Positions 34,001 to 46,717 of a stretch of DNA of 64,000 nucleotides are shown here, piece after piece. The notes under the pieces are model-generated. The model was not told the origin of the DNA. It worked only from the letters and a program-made list of their open reading frames with translations, and did no database searches. The position numbers and the translations under genes were made by a program. The first letter of the stretch is position 1; each line of letters opens with the position of its first letter. The DNA lies in the NCBI RefSeq assembly GCF_014898055.3, contig NW_026555331.1, positions 100,958,684 through 101,022,683 of the forward strand, read 5' to 3'. The stretch is from Talpa occidentalis (lineage: Eukaryota > Chordata > Mammalia > Eulipotyphla > Talpidae).

Positions 34001-37000
34001 TTATTCAGTTCCAGTAGGGGATCCCTGGGTTGCTGGCTACTGATAGCCCGGCAGACAGGTCCGCACTTCCCTGGGACCCACAATTCATCTTGATGGCGGA
34101 GCCCTCCCTCTCTTCTACTCAGTTCTGAAAGGGGGACTGTTTTTTAATTTTTTTAATCGAGGTACTGTTAGGATCCGCCATCAGGTTTCACCACCATAAT
34201 GCACCTACCGAGGAATCACCCATAGTCCCCTACCAGAGTCCGTTAGACTTTTCCTTCCCTCTTTGTTCTTTTTTAAAATTTTTTAAGAAAAAATTATTTT
34301 CTTACATCATTGTCAATTTTTGGACAGTATTTGATTTCTTCCCTCAGGGGTAGTCCCCATAGTTCTATCACCACCTCCCCTTGTTCCCTCTCCCCTGCTG
34401 TATATCTCAGATTTATTGTCAACTTGCAAGTTTTGTCTTTTTCATGACCCTTTGTCTGGTTTCTCTATATTCCACATATAAGTGAAACCGTCTGATATTT
34501 GTCTTTTTTCTTTCTAACATATTTTGCTTAGCATAATCCCTTCCAGCTCCATCTATGTTGCTGCAAATGGCATGACTTTATCTTTTTGGATAGCTGAGTA
34601 GTATTCCATTGTGTATATTTACTGCATCTTCTTGATCCGGTCATCTGTTTGGGGGCATTTAGGTTGATTCCATATCTTCGCTGTTGAAAATAGTGCAGGT
34701 ATCCTTTTGAATTAATGTTTTTGTGTCCTTTGAGTAGATTCCTAGAAATGAAATCACTGGGTCATATGGTGGATTCATTTTTAGTCTTCTGAGGATCCTC
34801 CACACAGCTTTCCTTAGTGGCTGAACTAGTTTATATTCCCACCAGCAGTATAAGAGGGTCCTTGTCCACCACATCCTTTGCAGCATTTATTATTTATAAT
34901 TTTTTAATCTGGTCTGTTCTTACAGGTGTGAAGTGGTATCTCATTGTAGTTGTGATTTGCATTTCCCTGATAATTAGTGATGTTGAACATTTTTTCATGT
35001 GCCTGTTGGCCATCTATATGTCTTTGGAGAAATGCCTGTTTAGCTATTCTGTGCATTTAAAAAAATTTTTAGACAAGGAGGGAGAAAGTGTAAGTTCAGG
35101 AAAGTTTTATTTGTGTCTAGATATACATGAGGAAAAATCATTTTAATCTATTTTTTTTTAAATCTCCAAATTTATACAATGCCATGCAATTTATTAATAT
35201 ATATCAAACATTTCTAAGACCTAGGAATATTTTTAAAACTTCTTTTCTGTTGCACATTTAAATGACATATAATATTATATTAGATGTACAGCATAGTGTT
35301 ATACATCATCATGATTTGATATTTGTATACAGTGTGAAATGATCACCATAAGTCTTTTTCCGATCTATTCTTAGCAATTTTTAAAATTTGCAAAAAATTG
35401 TTTTTAAGATTTATTTGTTTATGGTCTACTAGAACTGGGGTGTAGGCTAGAGGGGGAAGGTGAAAGGATTCACCAGAAACAGTGGGGAGCAGAACAGGTG
35501 CATCAACTGAAATACACTGCTGAGGGGAGCAGTGGGCTAGGGAAAAGAGGTCTGCTGCACCATGTGGGTAGCTCCCTGGCTGGGGATGGAACTCAGGCAG
35601 CAGTGGTGACAGCACTGAGACTTAAACCCCTAGAAACCCCCTAGGGAGGCTCCTGTTACTTTTTTAGGAAATTCTCTACTGTTTTTTCGTAACAGCTGTA
35701 CCACTTTACACTCCCACCAACAGTGTAGAAGGATTTCCTTTTTTTCCATATCCTGGCCAGTACTTATTTCTTGTTTTGTTTTTTCATGATAGCCATTCTC
35801 ACAGATGTGAATTGATATCTCATTATGGTTTTGATTTGCATTTCCCTGATGATTAGTGATGATATTCACCATATTTTCATGTACCTGCTAGCCACCTGTA
35901 TGTCTGGAAAAGTGCCCTTTCAGATATACCCTTCATTTTTATATTGAATTATTTGGGATTTTTTGTGGGTTTTGTTTTACTTTAGGGTGTATGAGTCTTT
36001 TATGTATTTTGGGCATTAACCTACTGGATATATGGTTTGTGAATATCTTCTAAGTAAATTGCCTTTTCATTTTGCTGATGGTTTCCTTTGCCCTGCAGAG
36101 TTTTATAGTTTGATATAGTTCATTTGTTTTTACTTTTGTTTCCCTCATCTTTGGAGTCAGGGCCCCAAAAAATATCACTAAGACCAATGTCAAGGATTTT
36201 ACTATTTATATTTTCTTCAGACATTTTATGGTTTCATTAAATCTATGGTTTTAAAATCAAGTCTATAGCCCATTTTGAGTTGATTTTTTTGATAGTCGTT
36301 GTGATTTTGTGATATATAGGGAAAATGTACATTTGGTTATTTACATGACCAGATATATCTTTTGCATGTATATTTGGTCTTCATCCACAGTTTCTCGCTT
36401 ACAGCTCCCCAAAACCTTCAAGTTTCTTAAGTGCTGGGAGTGATGAATGTGTCTCTTACTGTGTTAATGAGGTGGCTTTTTGGAAGTATTTGCAGGTGGG
36501 TCTTTGAGTCCTGCTCCCTGATTTCCTGGAAATCAGGGGTTAAGGATTGAGTTCAATTGCCAGTGACCAATGCTTTGATTAATTATGCCTGTATAGTGAG
36601 CCTCCATAAAAGTGCAAAAAGAGGAGGCTTGGGGAATTTCCTGAACATGTGGAGATTTGGGGAGACTGGTACACCTGGGAAGTGTTGTGGGGAGAAATAT
36701 TGGGGTGAGGCTGGAGGCACTGGGGGTGAAAGAATTCACCAGAGACAGAGTGGAGAAAAGAAAAGGTGGATTTATTGAAATACATTTGCTAAGAGAAGCA
36801 GCTGGCAACTCAGAAGAGGTCCTCTGCCTCTAATAAGGGTTTGGGGCTTTTTTAATACCTTATTTTCATGGGCTTTTCCTGACTTGGGAAGTCAGTTCTT
36901 GCTCATAGTTATCCATTGGGTGGTGCCTGGGTCCTGTTTGCATTGTTTCCACATTCCCTGGAATTCTGATAGCCCTAAGTCATCTTAGACCTATGGTCTG

Positions 37001-40000
37001 GTTCCTGTGGCTATTATATCAGATTACTGTAGCAGATCAGGATTTCTATGATTGGAGCAGACAGGTGAAGGAGGAGTCCTGGAGCCCTCGGTGTTTTTTT
37101 CAGGTTTTATTTGACATTTTACCAGGTGCATGGCAGGCAGGGGTGCTGGGGGGCCAGGAGGCTGGAAGTCTCCTAGCCCCCAGCAAATCTTCATTCTTTT
37201 TGGGCTCTCTGGCGTTCTCTCGTGGCCTCTGCTTCTCTGCTGGTTCTGCTGCGCTCTCTCACTTGTTCTCCTCCTGGTCGTTCTCTTTCTTCTGGTTGTT
37301 CCGTTCCTCTGGTGTCCTGTGACGCCGCCCTTATGAGCCCAGTCTCGGCCCAGGTGTACCCACCTACATATGCCCACACCCTACTCCAGGTGTCCGCCAT
37401 CAGGCATGCATTTAATCTAATGATGGAAGGGCAGAAAAGCCTGATAGTTTTTACTTACCCTACAATTACCTTATCTACTTGATGTCTCCCAGCGTTGTTC
37501 TGCTGTGCAAAATGTAGAGACTAAATTTTAACTTTATTAAATGTACCCAATATTTCCCCTTCTCCCAAGAGGACCATGGCAAATCTTTGGGAATGGGGTA
37601 AAGGTCTAGTTTTTGTAGCTGCTTCATAGTGCTGGGGCACTACATAGTGCTGGCTCTGCATAGCTTGTTGTCATTTTGAGACAGTGAGGAGTGTGGTGAG
37701 AAAGGGACCAAGGTGACCATTCTTGGGTGTCCAGGCTGGGATCAATTTTGTCCCTCATGCATTGCTCTAAGGGGCTACCAGTAAGGTTGATTATCAGAAA
37801 TAGGAACTAAATGAATAAAGGTTAAGAATGTAGGGTTCAAACGCCAGAAGGGAAAGTACTCCAACATGAAGTCGTTAGGGCCATTTACCAGGTGGAAAGT
37901 TTTGCTTGCCTGATCAAAGGGAGAAAAGGGGGAACAGTTTGGTAACTGGGAATTAGCATCATTTGTAAGTGTGGATTGAATTTGTGAGGTGACAAACTTA
38001 AGAATGTTGAAGAGTGGGCACCCTGCAATAAGGAGCAGAAGAAAGTGAAATAGGGAGCCCAGGAAGGAAAGTAACCAGGATAGCCAAGACCAAGTGTCCT
38101 TCCAGGAATTCCAGCTGCTATTGGCTTGTCCATGTAATTGATGGGGTTGATCCAAGAATTGCTGAATATGTTGTTGGACCTGTTTGAATTCATAAACCCC
38201 AAAACAACATTTTTCTTTTAATGTAGCACAAGTGCCTCCTCCAGCAGTGGTGATAACATCAAGTGTTTGATTTTTTTTTTTTTAAAGATTTATTTTTTCA
38301 ATTTATGCATACAAGAGGTGGGGGGGTTTGAGGATTCACCAGAGGCAGAGTGGGGAACAGAACAGGCAGATCCACTGAGATACACTGCTGAGGGGAGCAG
38401 CGGGCCAGACAGGAGAGGTCTGCTGCACTATGTGGGTAAGCTCCCTGGCTGGCGATCAAACTCGTGCTGCAGTGACTGCCGATAGCTTGATAGTGCTGAG
38501 ACGTAACCCCTTGCGCCACCAGGGAGACCTGACTTGATTTTGTAAAACCATGCTTAACACTAAGTTGAGCTGCTTCTGCACGATGTCAAGAGAGGCTGCT
38601 ATTTGTTAATTGGCCAATGTGGCCGAGAGATATACCTGATAAGCCTTGTGAAACCTATTACCTCCAGAGTAAACCCTCAGCGGTGCCTGTAGAAGCTCCC
38701 AGTTAGGCAAGCCCTGTTATAATGGGGGCTATTGGGGCTCTCTGAGTCCTTTGAAGTCTGGTAGTAACAGGGAGTGGGACAGCCTCCAAGTGCTAGTCCA
38801 GTTGGTCGGGAGGCAGGTATAAACCTGTGTACCACAACAGCGAATGCCCAAGGAGAGAGGAAGTCACCCAGTATAGTCGGTATATGTGGCTGTCGTCCCT
38901 GGTTTTTATGCGTGACCTTAGATTGAAATGCCATGGCCCGTGAAGCCATAGGTATAGGGTTTAAACATGGGATTGCATTGTGGTAGATACTGGAAGAGCC
39001 CAACTCCCAAAAGGCAGTGCTTTGGCCTGGGTTGCTAAAGAATTTTCCATGAGTGGTATTGGATATTAAAATACAGTTTGTCAAAACCCTGTTTGTGGTG
39101 GTTAGAATTGGAACCAGTTACAGAATGGAATAGGGCGGCCAGAACAGAATTTTCCTAAAATGGGGAGGTGACTTAATAGTTAAGCCAAAGGGGCCTCCCC
39201 GGTGGCGCAGCGGTTGAGCGCTGGGTTGCGAAGCTGCCCTTGGCCTCTGCGGCGCCAGTTCGATCCCCGGCTGCTCCCCGGCCACCGGAGGAGGGTCCCA
39301 CATGGCGCGCAGACCTCTCCTGCCGCCTGCTGCTCCCCTCAGCAGTGTACTTTGGTCCCTCTGCCTGCTCTGCTCCCCGCTCTGGCTCTGGTGAATTCTC
39401 TCACCCTCCCGTGCTTCTGACTGTACCCAGTGCATGCATAAACAAAAAAACAAACAAATAAATAAATAAATATGCCTCTATTTAAAAAAAAAAAAAAAAG
39501 TTAAGCCAAAGGAGGTGATATATTGTTGTAAGCAGTTATATTTTGGATTGACCACCAAGTGTTGAGTGTAGAGTGAGATAACTGTCGAGGCTAACTGAAC
39601 CCGGCAGAGTGGTGTCTTGGAAGATTGAGGTTAGAACTGGTAGAAAGTGGAACAGGGCATTGAACACGCACCTTGGAATAAATAGGTCCCAGAATGGCTG
39701 TGGAGTTTTGTCTGTCCCCCAAGTAGGCATGATAGTCAGTCTTTTGGATATCATGTAGTACATGAGCCCCAAGAGTTGGGCCCACTAGTATTCCAAAGGC
39801 TCATCTCCATTGCGCCTGGAGATAAAGGCAGCAGGGGTTAGATTTGTCTTTTTTGTTTTGTTTTTTAATTTAATTTAATTTATTTATGCATACCAGGGCT
39901 GGGGTCTGGACCAGAGGTGTGGGGGTGAGAGGATTCACCAGAGGCAGAAAAGGGAGCAAAACAGGCAGGTCCACTGAAATACACTGCTGAGGGGAGCAGC

Positions 40001-43000
40001 GGGCAAGATAGGAGAGGTCTGCTGTGCCATGTGGGTTAGCTCCCTGGCCAGGGTTTGAACTTATGCCACAGTGGCTGGTGATAGCTTGATAGTGCTGAGA
40101 CTTTAACCCCTGCACCACCAGGGAGGCTCTTGGTAACCCTCTTTGGAGGGCTAAGTTTGAATGTTGGCAGAGTTAGGCAATCTCTTGCCTGTGGCTTTAC
40201 TCCAGGCTAGAATCACCCCAAGGCTTCTCTAGGCTTAAGCCCCTTTGAACTCTTGGCAGTGTTAGTGTTACAGTCTTGGCCATGAGCAATGTTAAGACTT
40301 CAGAGTAGAAGAGGGGAATTTTGAGCAAGACATGATGGGAGGGGGGGTTGTTAGTTACAAAGCCTAAGGTGAATTTTGATGTGTAGGAGTATTTTACTTA
40401 TTTGATTTGCAACAAAGACAAAGGTCCTCGATGCCTCTCAGGAGTACACTGGAGGTAGTTGGGAGTCTTCTCCAGTAGAAGCTGCTTGCTTTGGGAGAGG
40501 TATACCCACTGATTGTGTCCCTACAGTTTGACCTCAGTGGGTGTTGTTAAGAGGACTTGAGGAGGGTTGTTGGTTTTTTTTTTTTGTTTTTGTTTTTTTG
40601 TCCTGAGGCAAGGTTTTAAGGAGGACCCAGTCTCCTGGAGAAATGTTAGGATGGCTAGAGATGGAGAGAGAAGTGTTGGCCAGAGAAGTGTTAGCATCTG
40701 CATAGTCATGAAGGGACTTAATAGTTAAGCCAAAGGAGACAATATATTGTTGTAAGCAGTTTTATTTTGGATTGACCACCAAGTGTTAGTGAGGAAGGGT
40801 CGTCCATGTAAGAGTTCAAAGGTGCTTAAGCCTAGAGAAGCCTTGGGGTGATTCTAGCTTGGAGTAAAGCCACAGGCAAGATATTGACTGAGGACTGCTG
40901 GGTTTCTTCTGTTAATACTATCAAAACATAGTAAACTTTTTAATGGTCTGGTTAGCCTTTTATTGGTTGGGTTAGCTTTTTCTGTCTTTCCTGAAGACTT
41001 GAGGGTACTAGGCTACATGCAAGTAATAAGTCATTTGTTGGGCAACACTAACACCCTGAGTTTCTTGAGAAGTGAAAGCCAGGCCATTGTCTGATTATAA
41101 TGACCGAGGCAGGCCAAACCTAGAGATGATGTGTTCTAGCACTGCTATAGTCACCTCAGAGGATTTTTTGGATTTGGTGGAAAGGCCTTGATTCACCCTG
41201 TAAAGGTGCCTATCAGGACAAACAGAAATGTTTGTCCTTTACATGGAGGCATATAAGTGAAATCAAGCTGCCAGTCTTCCCCCCGGTAGACTATACTGGA
41301 CATATTTGAGAGGTGGGGGAGGAGCTAGGTTTCCCTCAGGATTTGGTTTAGAGCAAGTGGGACAGTTTTGGGAGTGTTTTTAAATCCCACAGCACAACCC
41401 TGGAAGAGAGGGTTAATAAGTGCCCAGAGAGTATTAGCTTCCACATGGGTGGAATAATGGAGGACATGTAAAAGCTTCTGTTGGGTCGCCTCAGGCAAGA
41501 TGTTTTTTCAAAAACTTCAGGTGTATAGACTCCTCCTCCTAGAGGAGACAGGTCAATCATGTGACCCCTTTGTCTACAACCAGGGTCTCAGAGTTGGTAA
41601 CTTCATTGGGGGGTCAGTGTTTGAGACTGCCTCAGTGCCTGGAGAGAGGGCAGAGCTAGCCCTTTCTTTTTCCTGTCTGTTGTTCCTCGTGGGAGTAGTT
41701 AGGAGTTAGTAACTTGATGGAGTTTAAGGGTGCTTGGACCTAGAGTCTGGCCACTGCTTTGGCTTCCCGATCTTTCTATTGTTACCCTGTGGTATTTCAC
41801 TGTCCCTTGCAGTGCATGACTGCCACTCCCAAGGGCAGGGTTATAGCATTTAGTAATGGCAGAATCTTGTTAGAATGTCTAATAGGATTATTTTGGGCTA
41901 TCAGAAAGCCTCGCTACTTCCAGATAGCTGTCAACAATGTGTAAAGAATAAGAGGAATCAGTGTATATGTTAAGACTAAGCCCCTTTCCAAACTCCAGTT
42001 CTGTAGTGAGTGCAATGAGTTCAGCCTTTTGAGCAGAGGTTGTGCCTCTTGGCAGAGTAAAGTTTAGCTTCAGTAGTATCAGTTAGGCTGACTCTGGCAT
42101 AAACTGACCTTTGAACACCATCCTGAATGAAACTACTGACATCCCTAAACCAAATTTCATCAGTGCCTACAAGCGGTGTGTCCTGGAGGTCCGGCCGTGC
42201 AGCACAGGTGTAATACAAAACCTTCAGGCAAGCATGTTCAGTTGCTGCTGTAGGACTGGGGTCAGGGAGGAAGGTAGCAAGATTGAGGGTGTGGCAAGGT
42301 TTGATAGTTGAGTCTGAAATTTCATAATTCTGTCTGACAACCAGGGGAACGCGTTGGTCCCTAGGTCCTCCATAACTTGGTGGGGAGTGTATACATGGAG
42401 GGCTTGCCACAGGATGAGTTTCGAAGATTCTTCAGCTAAAAGAGCTGTTGCTGCCAGACCCGGCAAGCAAGGGGGCCAGCGTTGGGCCACAATATTTAGG
42501 GGGAATTGGAGCAAGGTAGAGTAAGTGGTTCCTGTCTCCACTAAGAAGGTGATCTTTTTATCTGCCACTTCTAGTGTCACCCGAGGCTCCTCCATAGAGA
42601 TCGTACAGGGGGGGCCTGTCTCACCTCTGGGCCGCATCAGTAAAGGAGGTCCTCCCACACTGGGTTCTTCATAGTCAATGACTGTAATTTTGCCTTCACA
42701 TCTAGCTGACCCCCTTCCTTCTCTGGAGAGTGGGACAGCCCCTCTTTCAATGCCATGTGCAATGGCACAGAGGGCATGGCCCGGCGGGTGGCTTTTTCAG
42801 ACGCTGCGGCTGAGGTGTCCTGGTAGCTGGCAGTGGAAACAGACTGGGACCCTTTAAGAGGTTGAAGTTCTGAATGCCCTTGGGGGCACCTGGGGTCTCA
42901 GGTGAGTCTGAGGTGGCAGGAAGCTGGCAGTGGCAGCCGCTGTATATTGGCCCTTCCCTAACCTTTTTCCCGCTTTCTCTTTTCCTCTATAACCTGGCTG

Positions 43001-46000
43001 GCCTCCTCCCTGCTATCGTATACCTTGAAGGCCATGTCCGAAAGTGTGGGGGAAGCGGTCTGAGGCACTTATCCACTCTCTGGAGCTTGGACCGGATTAT
43101 CAGAGCAACACTGGCTAATGGAGGAACCTGCTAAGATGCTTATCCTTCTATAGTCTCTAGGTCCAGAATGGTACCTGACCTAAAATAATGCAGGATTCTC
43201 ATTAGGCTCCTGAGTAACTTCCCTCAGATTTTCATAACTGACTGCCTTTCATAATTAACAATTGCCTTCTGCATTCCCTGGAGGAGACCGATAAATCATG
43301 TGGTCCCTTTGCCTATAGCCAGGGTCTGGGAGTTGGTAGCTTCACTGAGGGTCAGTGTTAGGGACTGCCTCAGGGCCGGGTCTGTTAAGAGGATTATGAA
43401 CATGTAGCTCATTGGCATGTGCCTCAGCCTGTGTCCAGACTCTGTACAGGAAGTGGTCAGAATGATACATATTTAACAACCAGGTTAAATCAAAGACTAA
43501 AGTAAGTCCATTAAATTCCTCAGTAAAATGGGTAGGGTCCTGAGAGCAGCTCCCTAGCTTGTCCTCAGACTGGGCAAGATCAACATGGGAAAGGACACAT
43601 GGACTCCGATGTCCATTTCCTCATTTGCAACTTCCCATAAACGGAGGATTTTAGATTCTTCCTTTGCGGAAGATTCTTAAGTGGGGCTATAGAGTGTCCC
43701 ACTCCAAGTATAGGCTGGAGAAAGAGGGTTATAAGCAGGTGAGGCTCCAGGCCCAGAAGGACGGAGATTAGGGGGTCATGGTGGTTGTCCCATAGTGGCC
43801 CCTTCTGGTGGGAAAGAAGAGCCTGGCAGGCTGATGGGAGATGTGGTGCCTGCTGGTGTGGAGGAGCCCCCAAAAGAGAGGGGTCATCTAGGATGTCAAG
43901 CTCAGTGTAGGGCCAGAAAACTTTGCCGAGCACATCTGGCAAGATTTGCAGAGGTCCCTACCTTGGCTGAAGTCCTTAAACGCCTGGACAACTCTGGACA
44001 TTTGCTTTGGCCACAGTAAAAGAGGTCTGATTGGAGGATGATGTTATAGCTAAGGGTGCCGTTTATAGGCCAGATTTCTTGGTCCTCTAGTTTGTATTGG
44101 GGCCAGGTAGTGTTGTGAAGAAAAATTAGATGTATTTTCTTTAGAGTCTGAGGGTCAAATTTGCTCCAGTTTTTAAGAATGCAGCCCAAGGGCAGCCTGT
44201 AGCAACAAAGGGAAAGCACTTGCAATGCCTGGTAGATGTCCCTGTGTCCTGGGGCTTCCTTCCCAGGACCTAGGAGTCCAAGGTGCCCTACAAACTGGGT
44301 GCCGTTCCACCAGGAACTAGGGTTCTGAGTCACCCTGCAGTCTGGGGGCTTCCCTCAGGAACTCTAGGGGCCTGAGTTGCCATCACAGCCTTCTCCATTG
44401 GGTGTAGGGTGTTGGGTCCGGGATGACTCTCCACTTGTCAAGCAGTGTTTCAGTAGCTGGAGCAAGCAGACTCGATGCCTGACCACAGAGGGAAAGGCAA
44501 GGAGGAGGAAAGTCAAACTGCCACTGACCCAGCTTGGTGGACTGTCCTGCATGTGGGAATTGTTCAGGGACATTTGGGGGTGCCCAAGCCAGACCCCTTC
44601 TGTTGTCCATGAGCCAAACAGCCTACCTGAGGTTTTAAAGGGAAAAAGGGGGCCTCCCCGATGGTGCAGCGGCTGAGCGCTGGGCTGCGAAGCTGCCCGC
44701 AGCCTCTGCAGCGCCAGTTTGATCCCCGGCTGCTCCCCGGCCACTGGAGGAGGGTCCCGCATGGTGCGCAGACCTCTCCTGCCGCCCGCTGCTCCCCTCA
44801 GCAGTGTACTTCGGTCCTTCTGCCTGCTCTGCTCCCAGCTCTGGCTCTGGTGAACTTTCTCACCCTCCCGCGCTTCTGACTGTACCCAGTGCTTGTGTAA
44901 ATAAATAAATCAATCTTTAAAAAAAAAAAAAAAAAGGGCGGGGGGAAGGGCTGTTCTTCACCCAGCTGGGCTCCTGGAACCTTTTGGTATAATTGGGCTG
45001 TTCGCAATATTCAGTTGAGGTTTCCCTGCAGTCCACCGGAGAAACTGAGAGAAGGAACAAAGGGTTCTCATACCAGGTTTCTCCCCATATGGTCCACCAA
45101 AATGTAGTGAGGAAAAGTGTTGGGGTGAGGCTGCAGACACAGGGGTGAAATAATTCACCAGAGACATAGTGGAGAACAGAAAAGGTAGAATACGTTTTTG
45201 ATTATTTATTGAAGTAAATATACTGTTAAGAGAAGCAGTGGGCAAGATGGAAGAGGTCATCTTGCCCCTAGGAAGGATTTGGGCTCTTTTTATGTCCTAT
45301 TTTCATGGTCTTTCCTGAGTGGGGGAATTGATTCTTGCTGATTGTTATCTCAGAACATCAGGTTTCAAGTCAACCTTCCCCTCAGGTGGTGTCAGGGTTC
45401 TGTTTGCTGTTTCCACATTCCCTGGAATTCTGATAGCCCTAAGTCATGTTAGCCCTGTGGTCTGGTTCCCATGACTTTTTTTTTAAGATTTATTTTTTTA
45501 TGCATACAAGAACTGGGTTGTAAGCCAGAGGTGGAAGTTGGGGATGGTGAGAGGATTCACCAGGGAGAGTGGGGAGCAGAACAGGCAGATCTACTGAAAT
45601 ACACTGCTGAGGAGGGCAGCGGGCCCAACAGGAGAGGTCTGCCACACTATGTTGGTAGCTCCCTAGCTGGCAGGGGATCGTACTTGTGCTGCAGTGGCTG
45701 GCAATAGCTTGACAGTGCTGTCTCTGTAATCCCTGTGCCACCAGGAAGGCCCTCCCCCATGGCTGTTTTAACAGATTTCCTTATCTACTTTGTCTCCCTA
45801 CAGTGTTCTGTTGAGCAATAAGTAGAGGCTAGATTTTAACTTGATTAACTATACCCCAACAGAGAGAGCATAGAAGCACTGTGCCTTTCCCCCCCTACCT
45901 TGCTCTGTGCAGCTCTGCCATCTCTTTGAGTTATATCCTGTGTAATAAATTGCAGCTGATTTCTATATGTTGCTTTTGTATCCTGCAACTTGACTGAATT

Positions 46001-46685
46001 CATTTAACAGTTTTTTGATGGAGTCTAGGCTTTTCTATATGTAAGATCCTATCATCTGTAAATGGACAGTTTTACTTCTTCCTTTCCAATTTGGGTATTC
46101 ATTTCTTCTTGCCTAATTGCCCTGGCTGGGACTTACAGTACTATATTAAATATGAGGCAAAAGTGGACATTCTTGTCTTTTTTTTTGGAAAGCAAAACTT
46201 ACAATATTAGATTGTTGAGTATAATGTTTGCTGAGGGCCTTTTCATATATGGCCTTTGTTATCTTGAGGTATATTTCTTAGTATTCTTAGCTTGAATGTT
46301 TTTATTGTGAAAGGGTGTTGCGCTTTGTCAAATGCTTTTTCTGCATCAATTTAAGATGATCATGTGATTTGGTTTAGTACAGTTTTATGTTGAGCCAACC
46401 TTACATCCCAGAGGTTAATCACACTCCATTGTGGTGTATAACCTTTTTAATATGGTATTGAATTTAGTTTGCTAGTATTTTGATTTTGCATCAGTTTTCA
46501 TTAATTATATTGGGCTGTCTCTTGCAATGTCTCTGATTTGGCTCTCAGAGTAATGTTAGTCTTATAGGTGTTACATAATGTGTTCTCTTCAATTTTGGAA
46601 AAGTTTGAGTCAGGACTCCTGATTTTAAATCATTAGTAGAATTCCTCACCCTGGTCCAGGGCTTTTCTTTATTGGGAGTTTTTTT

Positions 46686-46717
<32 letters not shown>

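Larger units (their letters stand above)
27240..34135 (-). mobile_element. Long antisense L1, broken, hit by later insertions
   Basis: The 3' end (T-rich on this strand) is at about 27240 and 5' UTR-like sequence extends to about 34135. Minus-strand ORF2p pieces are recognisable in order: C-terminal region at 29236-28719, reverse transcriptase at 30455-30237 ([20 protein letters not shown]), endonuclease at 30938-30810 and 31800-31567. ORF1 and 5' sequence follow from about 32460 to 33760. All frames are short and broken, so it is inactive. Eight younger insertions interrupt it: SINEs at 28372, 29918, 30482, 31151, 31771 and 33345, and L1 pieces at 29466 and about 32115. Confidence 0.88.
36683..45861 (-). 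mobile_element. Decayed gammaretrovirus-like provirus (9.2 kb span with later insertions)
   Basis: Two related LTRs (36683-37552 and 45103-45861) flank a minus-strand interior with gag, protease, RNase H, integrase and env remains in the expected order. Next to the 3' LTR the sense strand has a polypurine tract (37553-37566). The outer ends TGTTG...CAACA are inverted repeats. The expected short target duplication is imperfect (GGAAG / GAGAG). The LTRs differ at many positions and every frame is broken, so it is an old, dead copy. Later insertions are a solo LTR (37028) and SINEs at 38276, 39191, 39860, 44649 and 45478. It lies antisense in MALSU1 intron 2. Confidence 0.9.

Noticed and set aside
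36683..36690. LTR left end at the inner TGTGGGG (36686)
   Set aside because: The outer TGTTG at 36683 pairs with CAACA at the far end and aligns with TGTAG of the other LTR, so 36683 is the better border.
37775..39084. Possible domesticated (syncytin-like) env gene
   Set aside because: Frames are short, shifted and split by SINEs; no continuous surface plus transmembrane protein can be read.
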